Shown here one piece after another: positions 61,101 to 64,000 of a stretch of DNA of 64,000 nucleotides. The DNA comes from Dicaeum eximium (Eukaryota > Chordata > Aves > Passeriformes > Dicaeidae). Location of the stretch: assembly GCA_013396995.1 (NCBI GenBank), contig VWZP01001590.1:310001-374000 (forward strand), given 5' to 3'. Position 1 is the stretch's first letter, and each line of letters starts with the position of its first letter. The translations under genes and the position numbers were made by a program. Below the pieces are notes generated by a model. The model ran no database searches and was not told where the DNA came from. It was given only the letters and a program-made list of their open reading frames with translations.

Positions 61101-64000
61101 GGGTAATTCTAGACCTTCACCTAGTGTAAGTGCAGTATAATCACGATGTAGCTCTGCTGAAACCAACATAAACACACCTTCTTAAAACTAAATACTGGGA
61201 GCGTCTTTCTGATCTGAAATAGAAGAATATAGTAACTTTATCTTGTGTGAAAATTGGTCAATATTCAATTTTAATCCCAATCAAGCAGTGCTTTACCCAT
61301 TTTTTGTTGGTATGATTTAAAAAAATAAAATAGCTGTTTTCTGCATATTCAATGATGGTTTGACATTTGTGTAGTTCTAAATGCAAATTTTCAGTAGATG
61401 GTAATTGGAAGATGTTCTTATCTATTCTTGTTTTTAACTGGGTATCTGGCAGACAGCAACTTCTCAGCACTTTGAAATGAAACACAAACTACTGCTAATT
61501 TTACTCTGTGGAATCTGAGGAAAGGGAAAAACAGGAAATTCAAATACAACTAGCAGCAAGGCTTTGAACTGTTTGACTAATCTGTGAATATTTCAAATGC
61601 TTGGAACTCACACAATTTACAAAAGGTCATAATTCCATGAAAAAGAGCAACCCAAACAAGAACAATTTCCTGGTTTGGGATTTCTTTACCAAATGCAATT
61701 GCAAATTAAATGTCTTCCCATGACCCTTTACAGTCAGCATAGACATTATGTTCTTTTCTAATTTTAAACTAAGTAACATGAGGAGAGGAAGATTTAATTA
61801 ATGTATCTGTTTTGAAGTTTTGGATACACTTTTTTTGAAAGTGCTTTTGTATTGATTTATGCTTTGTTTTGCTGGGAAGGGGATAGATTTTAATCTGTTT
61901 AAATCTTCCTTTAAATAAGGAGAAAAAGAAACCCCAAAAAATCAAACATGAAAATTATGTATATTCCTCAACCTATTTCAGGGTGTGTCACAGCTTGCAA
62001 AAATTAGATAGCTAAGAAATCCAGGCAGTCCTGGTTCTCTGTTTCTGCATACAGTCAAAACTTCAGTGAGTAACTGAGGACCCAAGCTGGTTCCACAAAA
62101 TGCAGCATTTTCACTGAGAGCACCTTGCTGGCTAACTGAAGTCTTAGAAATACAGACCACTTGAGATTAGATAGGGTTACTAAGAAGATAAAATGCAGTG
62201 ATAAGCAATGTTATAAAGGATTGTTAAACACTGCCTTACAGACCAACTCCAGACTAACTTAGGGAGTAGGAACAGCTTACTTGAATTGATGGGCTATTCA
62301 TATGCTAAGCACTAAGCAAATCTCTGCAAACAAGAGTGCTAAGGGAATGCTTTGGGAGTGCTTTATTAAAAAATAGTAACTTTTGAACCTGCCTTTTTTT
62401 GCTAAAATATTAAAATTTGTATGTAGAGTAACAAAATCTGTAGAGGTAACCAACACCTTTTAACACTGGAGAGTCAGGGCACTGAGTCATGAATTATTCC
62501 TAAATCTTTATTGCTCCCGTGTTTAGCAGTAATATTTAGACTCTTGTCTTCATTTTCTTTACCTCAACTTCTTTAAAATAGGTCACCTTCTGATCCTGAT
62601 CAGCTGTGAAAGATTGTAAAGAGACAGCTTATCTTCCCATAACCTACCATGTAAATGCAGAACATTTACTGAATTTGAAATGAGCGTTACTGACAAATGG
62701 GGGATATAAAAGGATCGAGCAAACACAGAAATCCCAGGAAGCAGGCTGTTACATGTGAAGTGTATGGAAGGTTTTCAAAACAGGGAGAGCAGCATGGAAT
62801 TGCATGCTCAGATGCTGGGGCTGTGTGGGCTCTGAATGGATAACATCATGCTTCCCCAAGCCTGTGAGAAGTTAGAAAACAGATGGCTTATGTATTTGGT
62901 AGCTCAAAAAGCTGGGATATGGGCCACTGAAAAGTGGGGAATCAGAATAAAAGAGATGAAGAAGCTGTTCATCTTTAGTGCAAAGTATTTCCCTTCTCTC
63001 TTGTGTATTACCATAAGATAAGAATCACACAGAAAATTTCTGGACAGGAGATCTCTTTCTACAAGCAGAGGCTTCCATTTGTTCCTGATGGAAGCACACA
63101 GATGATGAAACACCTTTCCACTGCTATGCTAATTTCTTATTCTGTTCATCAGCATTTTCATTAAAGATTAGCACTAAAATCACAGTGCTAAGTAGAGGCA
63201 CTTTGAATTTTAGAAACCAGGTAAGCTTTTTAAAATAATGTAACAGATTTCTGTTTCCTAATCTAATATTTGAGCTGTGGTATAGGCAGTGCTCCAGCAC
63301 ACAGAGAAACAGTCCTTGCAATGAGGAGCAGGGGAAAGGTCCTAAGGTCCAGCTACCCTTCTGCAAACCACCCCTTTGTCCATAGCTATGGTGCCCAGGC
63401 CTCTTTTTACAGGTGGAATTCCTTGTCAAGGATATCATCAAGGTTCATTTCACTTTCATGAAGTATTTTAAGGATATACGTTTTGGATTTTTTTTTTTAA
63501 TCATCCTGTTTCAGCAGGGTGGCCACTGTTTTTAGATCAAAGGAACAACATTTTTAAGGATTCATGGCACAGTTCATTATATGCCCCCTCTGCCTTTCCC
63601 TGCCTTTGGATGGAATACAAAATAGCAGCTCTGCAGTCTCCTGGAAGAGGCAAACCCTTCCATAGACGACTGTAATAATGGCACAGCTGCATTGCTATGC
63701 ACCATGCTACTCACCTGGAATTAGCCGGGAACACAAACAGTTGTCAAATGAAATGATCTGTGGGGCATTTCATGTAGTTTTCTAACATTGTCCAGGTACC
63801 TACGGTATTCATCCTTGAATAATCAAAATGTCAAGGAATGCTTTAGAAACCACTGAACCATTCTCTAGGCAATATACTAAGCTCATGCACAGCTTCCCAG
63901 TCAATTTATTAGGCATGGTTCACAGAACTAGTCCCACTCAAGGTGCTCAAAAGTGTATATCCAATGCCTTTGGAATGACTTAATACTTTTTTCAGAAAAA
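58140..64000 (-). other. GALNT15: GALNT15 intron, continuing past the window
   Basis: I searched by eye for upstream catalytic exons (the DAHCE and VDD motifs) on the minus strand and found none. The stretch appears to be one long intron of AT-rich single-copy DNA. A TATAAAAGG at 62705-62713 has no associated gene. Confidence 0.65.

Noticed and set aside
62705..63021. TATAAAAGG followed by a 61-codon frame
   Set aside because: Inside a GALNT15 intron, no homology, and TATA-like strings are frequent in AT-rich DNA.
1..64000. tRNA, rRNA, CRISPR arrays, bacterial operons, intact viral genes
   Set aside because: Read for these and found none. The sequence is vertebrate nuclear DNA with spliced genes; no LTR pair or retroviral gene was recognised.

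Overview
The window is nuclear DNA of a bird. It carries several copies of CR1, the dominant avian LINE, including one ending in the tandem ATTCTATG-type 3' tail. Introns are short, promoter and first-exon GC is high, and the gene order matches the amniote block RFTN1 - OXNAD1 - DPH3 - GALNT15 (human 3p25), read here in the opposite direction. There is one run of 19 N and one single N, so it is a draft assembly. The species cannot be fixed from the sequence. | Layout: (1) About 1-6.4 kb, + strand: the last two coding exons and probable 3' UTR of RFTN1 (raftlin); the rest of that gene lies left of the window. (2) 6.4-10.9 kb: gene-free spacer between the 3' ends of RFTN1 and OXNAD1. (3) 11.1-24.6 kb, - strand: the complete OXNAD1 coding region, seven coding exons and a predicted 317 residues, with a non-coding first exon probably at the CpG island near 29.4 kb. 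(4) 29.3-29.5 kb: a GC-rich, G-quadruplex-prone promoter shared divergently by OXNAD1 (-) and DPH3 (+). (5) 29.5-31.7 kb, + strand: complete three-exon DPH3 (82 residues) and its 3' UTR. (6) 31.7-48.1 kb: intergenic DNA without a recognisable functional gene, holding an old non-CR1 LINE fragment resembling the L1/Tx1 clade, two strong hairpins and small local duplications. (7) 48.4-58.1 kb, - strand: the last seven coding exons of GALNT15; the 5' exons lie beyond 64 kb. (8) 58.1-64 kb: GALNT15 intron. | Function: the genes do not form one pathway. RFTN1 is a lipid-raft scaffold, OXNAD1 a predicted mitochondrial NAD-binding flavoprotein-type oxidoreductase, DPH3 the small metal-binding electron carrier of diphthamide and wobble-uridine modification, and GALNT15 a Golgi mucin-type O-glycosyltransferase. 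The recognised coding content is conserved and ordinary. The items most worth a second look are the LINE remnant at 37.6-38.0 kb, a duplicated 135-bp segment that reads as coding in one copy (28.0 and 40.9 kb), a nested hairpin at 32.2 kb, and apparent paired cysteine loss in the GALNT15 lectin domain. No clearly new biological system was seen.
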